This document shows, in pieces, positions 5,665-12,256 of a stretch of 12,256 bases of DNA. A model generated the notes under the pieces. The model made no database searches and was not told where the DNA came from. It was given only the letters and a program-made list of their open reading frames with translations. Position 1 is the first letter of the stretch; each line of letters begins with the position of its first letter. Origin of the DNA: Eutrophocola sp964490145 (GTDB lineage: Bacteria > Pseudomonadota > Gammaproteobacteria > Pseudomonadales > Pseudohongiellaceae); assembly GCA_964490145.1 (NCBI GenBank), contig CAZBBS010000078.1, positions 1 through 12,256 of the forward strand, written 5' to 3'. Position numbers and translations under genes: made by a program.

Positions 5665-8217
5665 TCAGGTTGTACGCAGCAGTTCCAGGGGTTTCTGGCG
5701 CAGCACAGACAGGGTGGCTGCAAGCGCCGTGATCACGCTCAGGGCGCAGATGGCGAGAATGGTGAACAGGGTGATGCCTGGCGAGAAACTCCAGATGCCA
5801 TCGAAGATAAACCAGGAAATGCCATAAGACATGGCCAGGCTCAGGCTGACCCCGGAAAAAGCGGCAAAAAAGCCCAGAATGCCGAATTCGATTTCCACGA
5901 TACGTTTCACATCACTGAAGTTGGCGCCGAGGATTTTCAACAGGTTGATTTCCCAGAACCGGGATTTCACTTCATAGCGGGCAATGGAGAAGAGCACCAC
6001 CAATCCGGCAAAAATCGACAGATAGGCCATCACGCGGATGGCCCAGCTGATCTGGTCGGTGATATCAAGAATCCTGGCGACAATCTGCTGAACATTGATA
6101 ATGCTGATATTGGGCAATGTGTTTACGATGCTGTTCTGCACTGCCAGGCGGTCGGCTTCATCCACATTGGCAATGGCGGCGACAAAGGTCTTGGGGGCAG
6201 GGTCCAGCACGCCGGGCTGGAAGGACACAAAGAAGTTGGGCTGGAAGGAATTCCAGATCACTTCCCGGGTATTGATAATCCGTCCTTCAATCGGCACGCT
6301 CTGGACATCGAAACTCATGGTGTCACCAATCTTCAGTCCCATGCGTGCGGCAAAATTTTCTTCCAGGGAAATGCCGGGCAGTTCATCCGAGGTGAAGTCC
6401 CAGGGGCCTTCCCAGGTAACACCTTCGACGATGGTCTCCGAATCCTTCAGGTTGTCCTGGTAGGTGAGGTTGTACATGCGGCGGCGCATCAACTGCTCAT
6501 CTGGTGTTTCCTCGGGATCATCGATCTCCTGACCATTCACCCCATCCAGTCGTGCCCGCACCATGGGGGAGAGGAAGGACAGGGCATAACCCCGTTCACC
6601 AATCACGCTTTCCAGCACATCCAGCTGCTCCGGCTGAATATCAAACATGAAGAAGTCCGGTACAGAGTAATCGGAAGGCTGGGCAATGTAATCCTGGAGA
6701 CCTTTCTGGATCTGGGGAATCAGGTTGATCAGCAGGGCGCCCAGTCCGATGGCCAGAAAGCAGGAAATGGCCCCGAGCCGATTACGACTGAGGTTGCGCA
6801 GGGCAATCTTGCGGGTGACCTGTTTGCCAGTGGCAAAAACAGTGCAGGCCTGCAGAATCATCCAGGCGACGGCGCCGAGGATAAAAATGGCCACCAGAAA
6901 ACCGGACACAAAAATGGTACCGATGAAAAAGGACTGTGCCTGCCACATGGCCAGCGCCCAGAAGGTCAGAACGATGGGGGCATAGCTGGCGATATGCCGA
7001 CGCCAGTGACCTGAGCCGGCACTGGGCTGGACGTTTTCGTGGAACAGGCCGATGGGATTCAGGTCATAGATTTTCGACAGGATCGGCAGACAGCAGATGA
7101 TGCTGCCTACGGTGCCCATGAACAGCGCCAGAAACAGGGAGTTGAGCTCCATGGCGTTGGAGAAGCCGCGAGGCAGGAAACCTTCGAACAATAAGGGTAA
7201 TAACGGCAGGGCCAGAAAGGCAATGAGGCTGGACAGTACTGCGCTGATGCTCCCCAGGATCACGATCTGTACCAGCGTCATCTTGTAAGCCTCGCGGGGC
7301 GTACCGCCCAGGCACATCAATATGGCCATATCCTTGAAGCGTGAGGTGAAAAAGGCCCGGAACAGGTAGGCGGCGCCGACACCTGCCAGAAACAGGGCGA
7401 TCAATGCAATCAGGCCCAGATAGTTGTTCATGTAATTGAGGACCTCACCCAGGTCTTCGCTTTCCTCCTGGTGGGTGGTCATGCTCAGGCGGCGGGTGTC
7501 GCGGTAAACCTCCTGCTCCATGGCATTGAAGGCTTCCTCCAGGCCGTTGAGATCATAGTCTTCCGGCAATTTGTAAAAGCGGGAATAGGTGATGCGGCTG
7601 CCCAGTTGGATCAGGCCGGTGCTGTCGATCTGATCAAGTCCCATGTAGATGGCCGGGAAATTTGACATGGCGGAGATGGTGCTGCTGGGGTCTTCGAGAA
7701 TGACATCGGTGATGGTAAAAACCCTGTCGCCGATTTTCAGTGGATCGCCAATCTGAAGGTCAAGGATCACCATCAGGTCACGGGCCACCCAGATATTGTC
7801 GCCACTGACCAGGGCTTGTCGGGCGTCCCCCTGGGAAACATTGCCTGCGTCCTGAAGGATGATGTCACCGTACTGGGGATACTGGGTATCAATGCCGATC
7901 AGGGTGCTCATTCGGGAATTCTCTGCGCCCGCCACCATGGACAGGAAGGAGACCTGGTCGGAGACTGACAGGATATCTGTATCAAGCAGTTGTTCGGAGA
8001 GGGTGTATTCCTGCTCGGTCAGTGGAAAGCGTGAAGACACCTGCACGTCGGCCGTCAGAATGGATTTGGAATTGTTTTCCAGGTGCTGGTCGATGGAGCT
8101 CTTGAAGGAGTCCAGCGCAATAAAACCGATCAGGCCTATGCCCAGGTTCAGAACAAAGAACAGGCTGAAGCGGAAGTTGTTGGTGATTTCCTTGAGGGCA
8201 AGTTGCAGCCAGAGCAT
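5665..8217 (-). CDS. ybbP: YbbP-like ABC transporter permease (FtsX/MacB-type, ten membrane segments)
   Basis: An 850-residue inner-membrane protein, close to the size of E. coli YbbP (about 800). ATG 8217 is chosen because the 31 residues further upstream in the open frame overlap the ATPase gene and are not membrane-like; GGGAG stands about 13 bases before it. Hydrophobic segments lie near residues 17-36, 266-289, 315-345, 360-380, 411-430, 433-456, 481-502, 724-746, 777-806 and 813-838. Two large extracytoplasmic regions cover about 40-260 and 503-720, the MacB-type periplasmic core followed by FtsX-like domains, in duplicate. This layout is that of mechanotransmission (type VII) ABC systems, which use ATP in the cytoplasm to move periplasmic parts rather than pump a solute through a channel. 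The ATPase gene ends 19 bases upstream on the same strand. The C terminus (LELLRTT, TGA) is complete, 21 bases before the gap. Confidence 0.92.
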   Translation of the reverse strand: MLWLQLALKEITNNFRFSLFFVLNLGIGLIGFIALDSFKSSIDQHLENNSKSILTADVQVSSRFPLTEQEYTLSEQLLDTDILSVSDQVSFLSMVAGAENSRMSTLIGIDTQYPQYGDIILQDAGNVSQGDARQALVSGDNIWVARDLMVILDLQIGDPLKIGDRVFTITDVILEDPSSTISAMSNFPAIYMGLDQIDSTGLIQLGSRITYSRFYKLPEDYDLNGLEEAFNAMEQEVYRDTRRLSMTTHQEESEDLGEVLNYMNNYLGLIALIALFLAGVGAAYLFRAFFTSRFKDMAILMCLGGTPREAYKMTLVQIVILGSISAVLSSLIAFLALPLLPLLFEGFLPRGFSNAMELNSLFLALFMGTVGSIICCLPILSKIYDLNPIGLFHENVQPSAGSGHWRRHIASYAPIVLTFWALAMWQAQSFFIGTIFVSGFLVAIFILGAVAWMILQACTVFATGKQVTRKIALRNLSRNRLGAISCFLAIGLGALLINLIPQIQKGLQDYIAQPSDYSVPDFFMFDIQPEQLDVLESVIGERGYALSFLSPMVRARLDGVNGQEIDDPEETPDEQLMRRRMYNLTYQDNLKDSETIVEGVTWEGPWDFTSDELPGISLEENFAARMGLKIGDTMSFDVQSVPIEGRIINTREVIWNSFQPNFFVSFQPGVLDPAPKTFVAAIANVDEADRLAVQNSIVNTLPNISIINVQQIVARILDITDQISWAIRVMAYLSIFAGLVVLFSIARYEVKSRFWEINLLKILGANFSDVKRIVEIEFGILGFFAAFSGVSLSLAMSYGISWFIFDGIWSFSPGITLFTILAICALSVITALAATLSVLRQKPLELLRTT

Positions 8218-8236
8218 GATAGGTATGCTGCTCCCG

Positions 8237-8902
8237 TCAGATGAACCGGCCGTCCTGCAGTCGCTGCTGACGGGCGCAGCGCAGGGCCAGTTCCTCATTG
8301 TGGGTGACAAACAGCAGGGTCATGTTGTGTTTTTCCACCAGGTCAAAAATCATGTCGCTGACATGATCGCCGGTGGCACTGTCCAGGTTGCCGGTGGGTT
8401 CGTCCGCCAATAGGATGCTCGGCCGGACCACCATGGCGCGGGCAATGGCCACACGCTGGCATTCGCCACCGGAGAGCTGGTGGGGAAAATGCCCCAGCCG
8501 CTTTGACAGCCCAACCTGTTCGAGGGCATCGCGGGCCTTGTCAGCGGCATCCGGGTCCTTGAACAGGTCCAGCGGCAGGCTGACATTTTCCAGTGCGGTG
8601 AGGTGAGACATCAGGTGAAACTGCTGGAAGATGATGCCGATATTCTGGGCGCGGAATTTGGACAGGGCTTCCTCGTTCAGATCATGCATGTTCTGTCCGT
8701 TCAGGATAATGGAGCCTGACGAGGGGTTGTCGAGGCCTGCCAGCAGGGTCAGGAAAGTGGATTTGCCGCTGCCGGACTGTCCGAGGATCGCCAGGGTTTC
8801 ACCAGCGGTCATGGACAGGTTGAGGTTTTTGAGTACCTCAATGGGTTCAATGTCGGCGGCGGTCTGGAATGTTTTGCACAGGTCGTTAATTTGAAGAATC
8901 AT
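8237..8902 (-). CDS. ybbA: YbbA-like ABC transporter ATPase (LolD/MacB class)
   Basis: A 221-residue cytoplasmic ATPase, the usual YbbA/LolD length. All nucleotide-site elements are present: Walker A GQSGSGKST 41-49, Q-loop Q93, signature LSGGE 143-147, Walker B ILLADE 163-168, D-loop NLD 172-174 and switch H201. Residue 148, just after the signature, is Cys where most relatives have Gln; it is not catalytic. The protein should pair with the permease encoded 19 bases downstream and power it. LolD is an alternative name, but the single large ten-segment permease and the nearby TesA-like gene favour YbbA. The start at 8902 lacks a strong ribosome site. The gene is divergent from the NRDE gene across 189 bases. 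Confidence 0.93.
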   Translation of the reverse strand: MILQINDLCKTFQTAADIEPIEVLKNLNLSMTAGETLAILGQSGSGKSTFLTLLAGLDNPSSGSIILNGQNMHDLNEEALSKFRAQNIGIIFQQFHLMSHLTALENVSLPLDLFKDPDAADKARDALEQVGLSKRLGHFPHQLSGGECQRVAIARAMVVRPSILLADEPTGNLDSATGDHVSDMIFDLVEKHNMTLLFVTHNEELALRCARQQRLQDGRFI

Positions 8903-8992
8903 TGCTACTACTGGCGACTCACTGGCGGCAAAAAGGCATAAGGACTGACAGGATAAAGCACGTCCCTGGCCATTACAATTGGCCTGCTGGAG

Positions 8993-9017
8993 AATGACCG
9001 TGCCAGGTCATTTTTAT
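8993..9017 (+). promoter_or_regulatory. Inverted repeat with T run between ybbA and the NRDE gene
   Basis: AATGACC (8993-8999) and GGTCATT (9006-9012) form a 7-bp perfect inverted repeat around GTGCCA, followed by TTTATT. On the plus strand it looks like a small terminator, but no plus-strand gene lies just upstream. It could be an operator in the shared upstream region. A second short repeat, GGCCA-N7-TGGCC, lies at about 8969-8985. Confidence 0.35.
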
Positions 9018-9057
9018 TGCAAATGCCGCGTTGAATCTCGGTAAGCCCTGACAGTCC

Positions 9058-9066
9058 TGATAGAAT
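9058..9066 (+). promoter_or_regulatory. Candidate extended -10 promoter of the NRDE gene
   Basis: TGATAGAAT has the TGn extension and five of six bases of TATAAT. No good -35 is found at 16-18 bases, which fits an extended -10 promoter. Transcription would begin near 9073, leaving a short leader with CGGAG at 9076-9080 before ATG 9092. Weak evidence by eye only. Confidence 0.35.
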
Positions 9067-9091
9067 CTCCTGCTCCGGAGTCCTCAATGAC

Positions 9092-9835
9092 ATGTGCACC
9101 CTGACTATATATAGCAGCAAGAAACGCTGTGTGGTCACGATGAATCGTGATGAACAGCTGGGCCGTGCTGAATCCGGTGTTCTGCATTCCACGACCCGGG
9201 GAGGGATTCGCCTGTTTCATCCGGTGGACCTGTCTGCCGGCGGCACCTGGTTCGGCGTCAATAGCCGGGGCGTGATTCTGGCCCTGCTCAACCGCTACCG
9301 GTCCCCGCATCAGCAGGGGCGACTTTCCCGCGGTAAAATCATTCCCGAGGCCCTGGCTCAGGGCGGCTTCGACGACGTCAGGGCCTGGCTGTCCGGGCGG
9401 CATTATGGCGATTACAACCCCTTTGATCTGTACCTCATTGCTAAAAAGCGGCAACTGCAGTTCAGTTGGGATGGCAATACACTGACCAGGCCCGCGCTGG
9501 CATTCAAGCGCTGGTACATGGTGTGCTCTGCGGCGATTCAGGATGAGGAAGTCAGGGCCTTCAGGCGGCAGGTGTTCAGGGGCTGGAGTGAGGAAATGGG
9601 CGACAAGCTCAATGATGCCGATGAAATTCTCAGGGGCTATCACCTGATCCAGATTCCGGGGATGGAAGCCCGGTCGGTATTAATGGAGCGGCCCGAGGCC
9701 CATACCAAGAGTGTGATTCAGGCTGATATCAACGGCAGCCAGATTAATCTGAAATATATTCCACTGGTGCTGGAACAACCGGTGGATTCCCCCATGCAGA
9801 ATGCGCAGATAGAAACGTTTTCTCTGCAGGGATAA
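9092..9835 (+). CDS. NRDE/TANGO2 family protein
   Basis: A 247-residue protein with no signal peptide. It starts MCTLTIY and carries NRDE at residues 18-21, the signature of the NRDE (TANGO2, PF05742) family; Cys2 followed by a beta strand is the family's conserved N terminus and resembles the N-terminal nucleophile of Ntn-type hydrolases. Further family features are GGTWFGVNSRG (about 50-60) and an FDLYLI strand (about 111-116). The biochemical activity of bacterial members is not settled; animal TANGO2 has been linked to lipid and haem handling. It lies between ybbA and the TesA-like gene but on the opposite strand. Its stop is only seven bases from the stop of the esterase gene, leaving no room for a separate terminator. 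Confidence 0.9.
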   Translation: MCTLTIYSSKKRCVVTMNRDEQLGRAESGVLHSTTRGGIRLFHPVDLSAGGTWFGVNSRGVILALLNRYRSPHQQGRLSRGKIIPEALAQGGFDDVRAWLSGRHYGDYNPFDLYLIAKKRQLQFSWDGNTLTRPALAFKRWYMVCSAAIQDEEVRAFRRQVFRGWSEEMGDKLNDADEILRGYHLIQIPGMEARSVLMERPEAHTKSVIQADINGSQINLKYIPLVLEQPVDSPMQNAQIETFSLQG

Positions 9836-9842
9836 GTGCTGC

Positions 9843-10481
9843 TCAGGCATCCGGCAGGAAGGGTTTGAGGAAAGCATAGACATTGTCCGCCACGATCTTT
9901 GTGCCTTCCACGTTGGGGTGTATGCCGTCAGCCTGGTTGAGCTCAGGAATGGCGGCCACATCCTGCAGAAGGAAGGGCATCAGTGGTATGTCATACTGCT
10001 GTGCCAGATCAGGGAACACGGCCGCGAAGGCCTCGGTATATTCGGGCCCGTAATTCGGTGGAATCAGCATGCCGGTGAGCAGCACTTTCACGCCGTTGCC
10101 CTGGGCGAATTCGATGGTCTTTGACAGATTGGCCTTCATTTCCTCCACGCTTAATCCGCGCAGGCCATCATTGGCGCCAAGAGAGAGCACCATCAGGTCA
10201 GGACGGGACCGGATATACCACTGTAAACGACTCAGCCCGCTGGCCGACGTGGAACCGCTGCTGCCGCCATTGATGATACGGATATGGGCCAACTGGTCTG
10301 TGTCCAGTTTTTCCTCAATCAGATCAGGGAAGGATTCGCCGGTTTCAAGGCCGTAACCTTCGGTCAGGGAATCCCCCAGGAACAGGACAGTGAAGTTTTC
10401 CTGTGCCTGGACCAGGCCGACCGTCAGGGATAACAGGCAGGCAAGGAGCAATGTGCAAATCAGGCGATTGTTCATGGACAT
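9843..10481 (-). CDS. tesA: TesA-like periplasmic SGNH esterase (arylesterase/lysophospholipase/thioesterase)
   Basis: A 212-residue protein with a signal peptide (hydrophobic 7-24, cleavage after VQA at 24-26). SGNH-hydrolase blocks are complete: GDSLTEGYG with nucleophile S38, the glycine block NGGSSGST near 71-78, GANDGLRG with N104, and DGIHPN with D185 and H188. PPNYGPEYTEAF (141-152) is typical of the TesA/arylesterase branch. It should hydrolyse ester or thioester lipids and aryl esters in the periplasm. In E. coli tesA is next to ybbAP; here the ATPase and permease genes lie about 1 kb further on the same strand, separated by the opposite-strand NRDE gene. The open frame runs on upstream through the fumarase gene, but that part is antisense shadow; ATG 10481 (or 10475) gives the signal peptide, with AGGAAA some 13 bases before it. 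Confidence 0.93.
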   Translation of the reverse strand: MSMNNRLICTLLLACLLSLTVGLVQAQENFTVLFLGDSLTEGYGLETGESFPDLIEEKLDTDQLAHIRIINGGSSGSTSASGLSRLQWYIRSRPDLMVLSLGANDGLRGLSVEEMKANLSKTIEFAQGNGVKVLLTGMLIPPNYGPEYTEAFAAVFPDLAQQYDIPLMPFLLQDVAAIPELNQADGIHPNVEGTKIVADNVYAFLKPFLPDA

Positions 10482-10543
10482 AAAATATCTGTGTTTCCTG
10501 GCCCGGCTAATCAGGGCTTCAATAAGCATGTTAGAATGCCGCT

Positions 10544-10562
10544 CCTGTTCGTTCTGAACAGG
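10544..10562. promoter_or_regulatory. 19-bp palindrome between tesA and the fumarase gene
   Basis: CCTGTTC (10544-10550) and GAACAGG (10556-10562) form a perfect 7-bp inverted repeat with a 5-base GTTCT spacer. It lies 62 bases upstream of the tesA start and 108 upstream of the fumarase start. The symmetry suits a dimeric regulator. The CTGT-ACAG core has a 9-base spacer rather than the 8 of the LexA box, so LexA is unlikely. No regulator can be named. The rest of 10482-10670 is AT-richer leader with no clear sigma-70 match. Confidence 0.35.
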
Positions 10563-10670
10563 ACCGGAATATAGTGTAAACAATTTTGCACGGCTTGCAG
10601 AACCGCTTGTGTGAGCATTTATCGCCACAGCGCGTTGTTTTATCAGCAGTGCAGTTTCCAGGAGCCAACC

Positions 10671-12197
10671 ATGTCCGTGATTCGCCAGGAAGATGTGATC
10701 CAGAGTGTTGCTGATGCCCTGCAATACATTTCCTATTACCATCCACTGGATTTCATTCAGGCTGTCTATCGTGCCTATGAACGGGAGGAATCCCAGGCGG
10801 CGAAAGATGCCATGGCCCAGATTCTGATCAATTCCCGCATGTGTGCCGAAGGCAAGCGTCCCATCTGCCAGGACACCGGCATTGTTACGGTGTTCGTGAA
10901 AGTGGGGATGAAGGTCTCGTGGGAAGGCGACATGAGCCTGGAAGACATGATCAACGAAGGCGTGCGTCAGGCCTATACTCATCCGGACAATGTCCTGCGT
11001 GCCTCCATCCTCAACGATCCCGCCGGTGCCCGCAAGAACACCGGAGATAACACGCCGGCAGTCATACATACCTCCATTGTGCCTGGCGATAAAGTGGACA
11101 TTACCGTCGCAGCCAAAGGCGGCGGTTCCGAGAACAAGGCCAAGATGGCCATGCTCAATCCCAGTGATGACATTGTCGAGTGGGTGCTCAAGACCGTACC
11201 AACCATGGGTGCCGGCTGGTGTCCGCCGGGTATGCTGGGCATTGGTATTGGGGGCACGGCAGAAAAAGCCGCGCTGCTGGCCAAGGAAGCGTTGATGGAT
11301 CCCGTCGATATCGATGAGCTGCGTGCACGTGGTCCGCAAAACCGGGTTGAGGAATTGCGCCTGGAACTGATGGACAAGGTTAACGAGCTGGGTATCGGTG
11401 CCCAGGGCCTGGGTGGTCTGACTACCGTTCTGGATATCAAGATCAAGGATTACCCGACACATGCGGCCTCATTGCCGGTGGCCATGATCCCCAACTGTGC
11501 AGCCACACGTCACGCCCATGTTGTGCTGGATGGTTCCGGTCCGGTGAGTCTGGAGCCGCCGAAACTCAGCGACTGGCCGCAGATCACCTGGGATGCGGGT
11601 CCCACCGCCCGCCGCGTGAATCTGGATACCGTGACCCGGGAAGACATTGCCACCTGGCAACCTGGTGAAACCCTGTTGCTGTCAGGGACCATGCTGACCG
11701 GTCGCGATGCTGCCCACAAGCGCATCCTGCAGTTGCTCGACAGCGGAAAAGGTCTGCCCGAAGGCGTGGACCTGAAGGACAAGTTTATTTACTACGTGGG
11801 CCCGGTGGATCCGGTCCGTGAAGAAGTGGTGGGGCCGGCAGGTCCGACAACGGCCACCCGCATGGATAAATTCACCGATGCCATGCTGGAAAAAACCGGG
11901 CTGATGGGCATGATTGGCAAGGCCGAACGCGGCCAGGTAGCCATTGATGCCATCAAAAAACACAAGGCGGTTTACCTGATGGCCGTGGGTGGAGCAGCGT
12001 ACCTGGTGTCCAAGGCTATTCGCGAGGCGCGGGTGGTGGCGTTTGAAGACCTGGGGATGGAAGCTATCCATGAATTCGTGGTGGATGAAATGCCAGTCAC
12101 TGTTGCCGTTGATGTGAACGGCAGCTCAGTGCATCAGACCGGCCCGGCGGAGTGGTTCAGGAAGATACATGAGGCGCAGCCGGTGACGGTCAAATAA
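10671..12197 (+). CDS. fumA: Class I (Fe-S) fumarate hydratase
   Basis: A 508-residue cytoplasmic enzyme that interconverts fumarate and malate in the TCA cycle, using a [4Fe-4S] cluster as Lewis acid. Three cluster cysteines are in their family contexts: C66 in CQDTG, C184 in GAGWCPPG and C276 in IPNCAATRH. Other hallmarks are AAKGGGSENK, GIGIGGTAEKA, GAQGLGGLTTV, and near the end YYVGPVDP and VGPAGPTTATRMD, in the C-terminal beta domain. Length matches the family (about 505-550). ATG 10671 is preferred over the in-frame ATG 10611 because CAGGAG stands at 10660-10665 and because homologues begin MSVI-Q-D-IQSVADALQ. The sequence closely follows the Pseudomonas/Cellvibrionales fumarases and supports the gammaproteobacterial assignment. 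The oxygen-labile cluster would make it sensitive to oxidative stress. Divergent from tesA; a hairpin overlaps its stop codon. Confidence 0.97.
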   Translation: MSVIRQEDVIQSVADALQYISYYHPLDFIQAVYRAYEREESQAAKDAMAQILINSRMCAEGKRPICQDTGIVTVFVKVGMKVSWEGDMSLEDMINEGVRQAYTHPDNVLRASILNDPAGARKNTGDNTPAVIHTSIVPGDKVDITVAAKGGGSENKAKMAMLNPSDDIVEWVLKTVPTMGAGWCPPGMLGIGIGGTAEKAALLAKEALMDPVDIDELRARGPQNRVEELRLELMDKVNELGIGAQGLGGLTTVLDIKIKDYPTHAASLPVAMIPNCAATRHAHVVLDGSGPVSLEPPKLSDWPQITWDAGPTARRVNLDTVTREDIATWQPGETLLLSGTMLTGRDAAHKRILQLLDSGKGLPEGVDLKDKFIYYVGPVDPVREEVVGPAGPTTATRMDKFTDAMLEKTGLMGMIGKAERGQVAIDAIKKHKAVYLMAVGGAAYLVSKAIREARVVAFEDLGMEAIHEFVVDEMPVTVAVDVNGSSVHQTGPAEWFRKIHEAQPVTVK

Positions 12198-12217
12198 GGC
12201 GCAAGCGCCTTATTTGC
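12192..12217 (+). terminator. Hairpin overlapping the fumarase stop codon
   Basis: AAATAAGGCGC (12192-12202) and GCGCCTTATTT (12205-12215) form a perfect 11-bp inverted repeat, effectively a 10-bp stem with a CAAG loop. The TAA stop (12195-12197) lies inside the 5' arm. The T tract is short (three T), so strength is uncertain. A second GC-rich inverted repeat (GCGCTTCGCGC, about 12234-12244) follows before the window ends, and may belong to the same intergenic element. Confidence 0.6.
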
Positions 12218-12256
12218 GGAGGCGGGGAAAGACGCGCTTCGCGCTGGAGACAGGAG

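Noticed and set aside
8218..8310. Upstream start for the YbbP-like permease
   Set aside because: It overlaps the ATPase gene and adds 31 residues with no membrane or family character.
10611..10670. Upstream ATG 10611 as fumarase start
   Set aside because: No ribosome site there; ATG 10671 has CAGGAG at good spacing and matches the family N terminus.
10482..11462. N-terminal extension of the tesA frame, making a 539-residue protein
   Set aside because: The extension is antisense to the fumarase coding region; the esterase signal peptide begins only at 10481.

Overview
The window looks like a chromosomal piece of a gammaproteobacterium, probably from a draft or metagenome assembly. The class I fumarase reads throughout like the Pseudomonas/Cellvibrionales type. 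The YbbA-YbbP-TesA gene set is also typical of gammaproteobacteria. A block of exactly 100 Ns (5544-5643) is an assembly gap. I see no tRNA, rRNA, CRISPR array, insertion sequence or phage gene.

Layout. The left edge (3-335, +) is the C-terminal end of a GcvT-fold, LigM-like tetrahydrofolate-dependent O-demethylase or aminomethyltransferase, closed by a strong terminator. Two exported proteins of unknown function follow as a probable operon (476-1294 and 1357-1734, +); the second is a DUF6152 protein. A second strong hairpin closes them. Next is a GAF-GGDEF diguanylate cyclase (1930-3123, +) with an intact catalytic motif and an intact inhibitory site. Convergent to it lies a broken gene (3143-4944, -) for an exported beta-propeller-like protein. 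It carries two independent lesions: a perfect 23-bp tandem duplication inside the signal-peptide codons, which shifts the frame, and an in-frame TAA in mid gene. Beyond a minus-strand terminator comes a small exported protein (5124-5456, -) made of an 11-residue charged repeat followed by a 13-residue Asp/Arg repeat.

The right half, after the gap, holds a YbbP-like ABC permease (5665-8217, -), its YbbA-like ATPase (8237-8902, -), an NRDE/TANGO2-family protein on the opposite strand (9092-9835, +), a TesA-like periplasmic SGNH esterase (9843-10481, -), and a divergent class I Fe-S fumarate hydratase (10671-12197, +) that ends in a hairpin.

How the genes relate. YbbA, YbbP and the TesA-like esterase form the best-supported functional group: an ATP-driven inner-membrane machine with a periplasmic hydrolase, as in the E. 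coli tesA/ybbAP locus. Here the NRDE gene sits between the esterase and the transporter. The fumarase is a TCA-cycle housekeeping gene. The diguanylate cyclase makes c-di-GMP in response to whatever its GAF domain senses. The two exported unknowns probably act together in the periplasm; their role is not known to me. I found no convincing new defence or mobile system. The most unusual features are the doubly broken propeller gene with its reversible-looking duplication, the repeat-built RD protein, and the NRDE gene inside the tesA/ybbAP neighbourhood.
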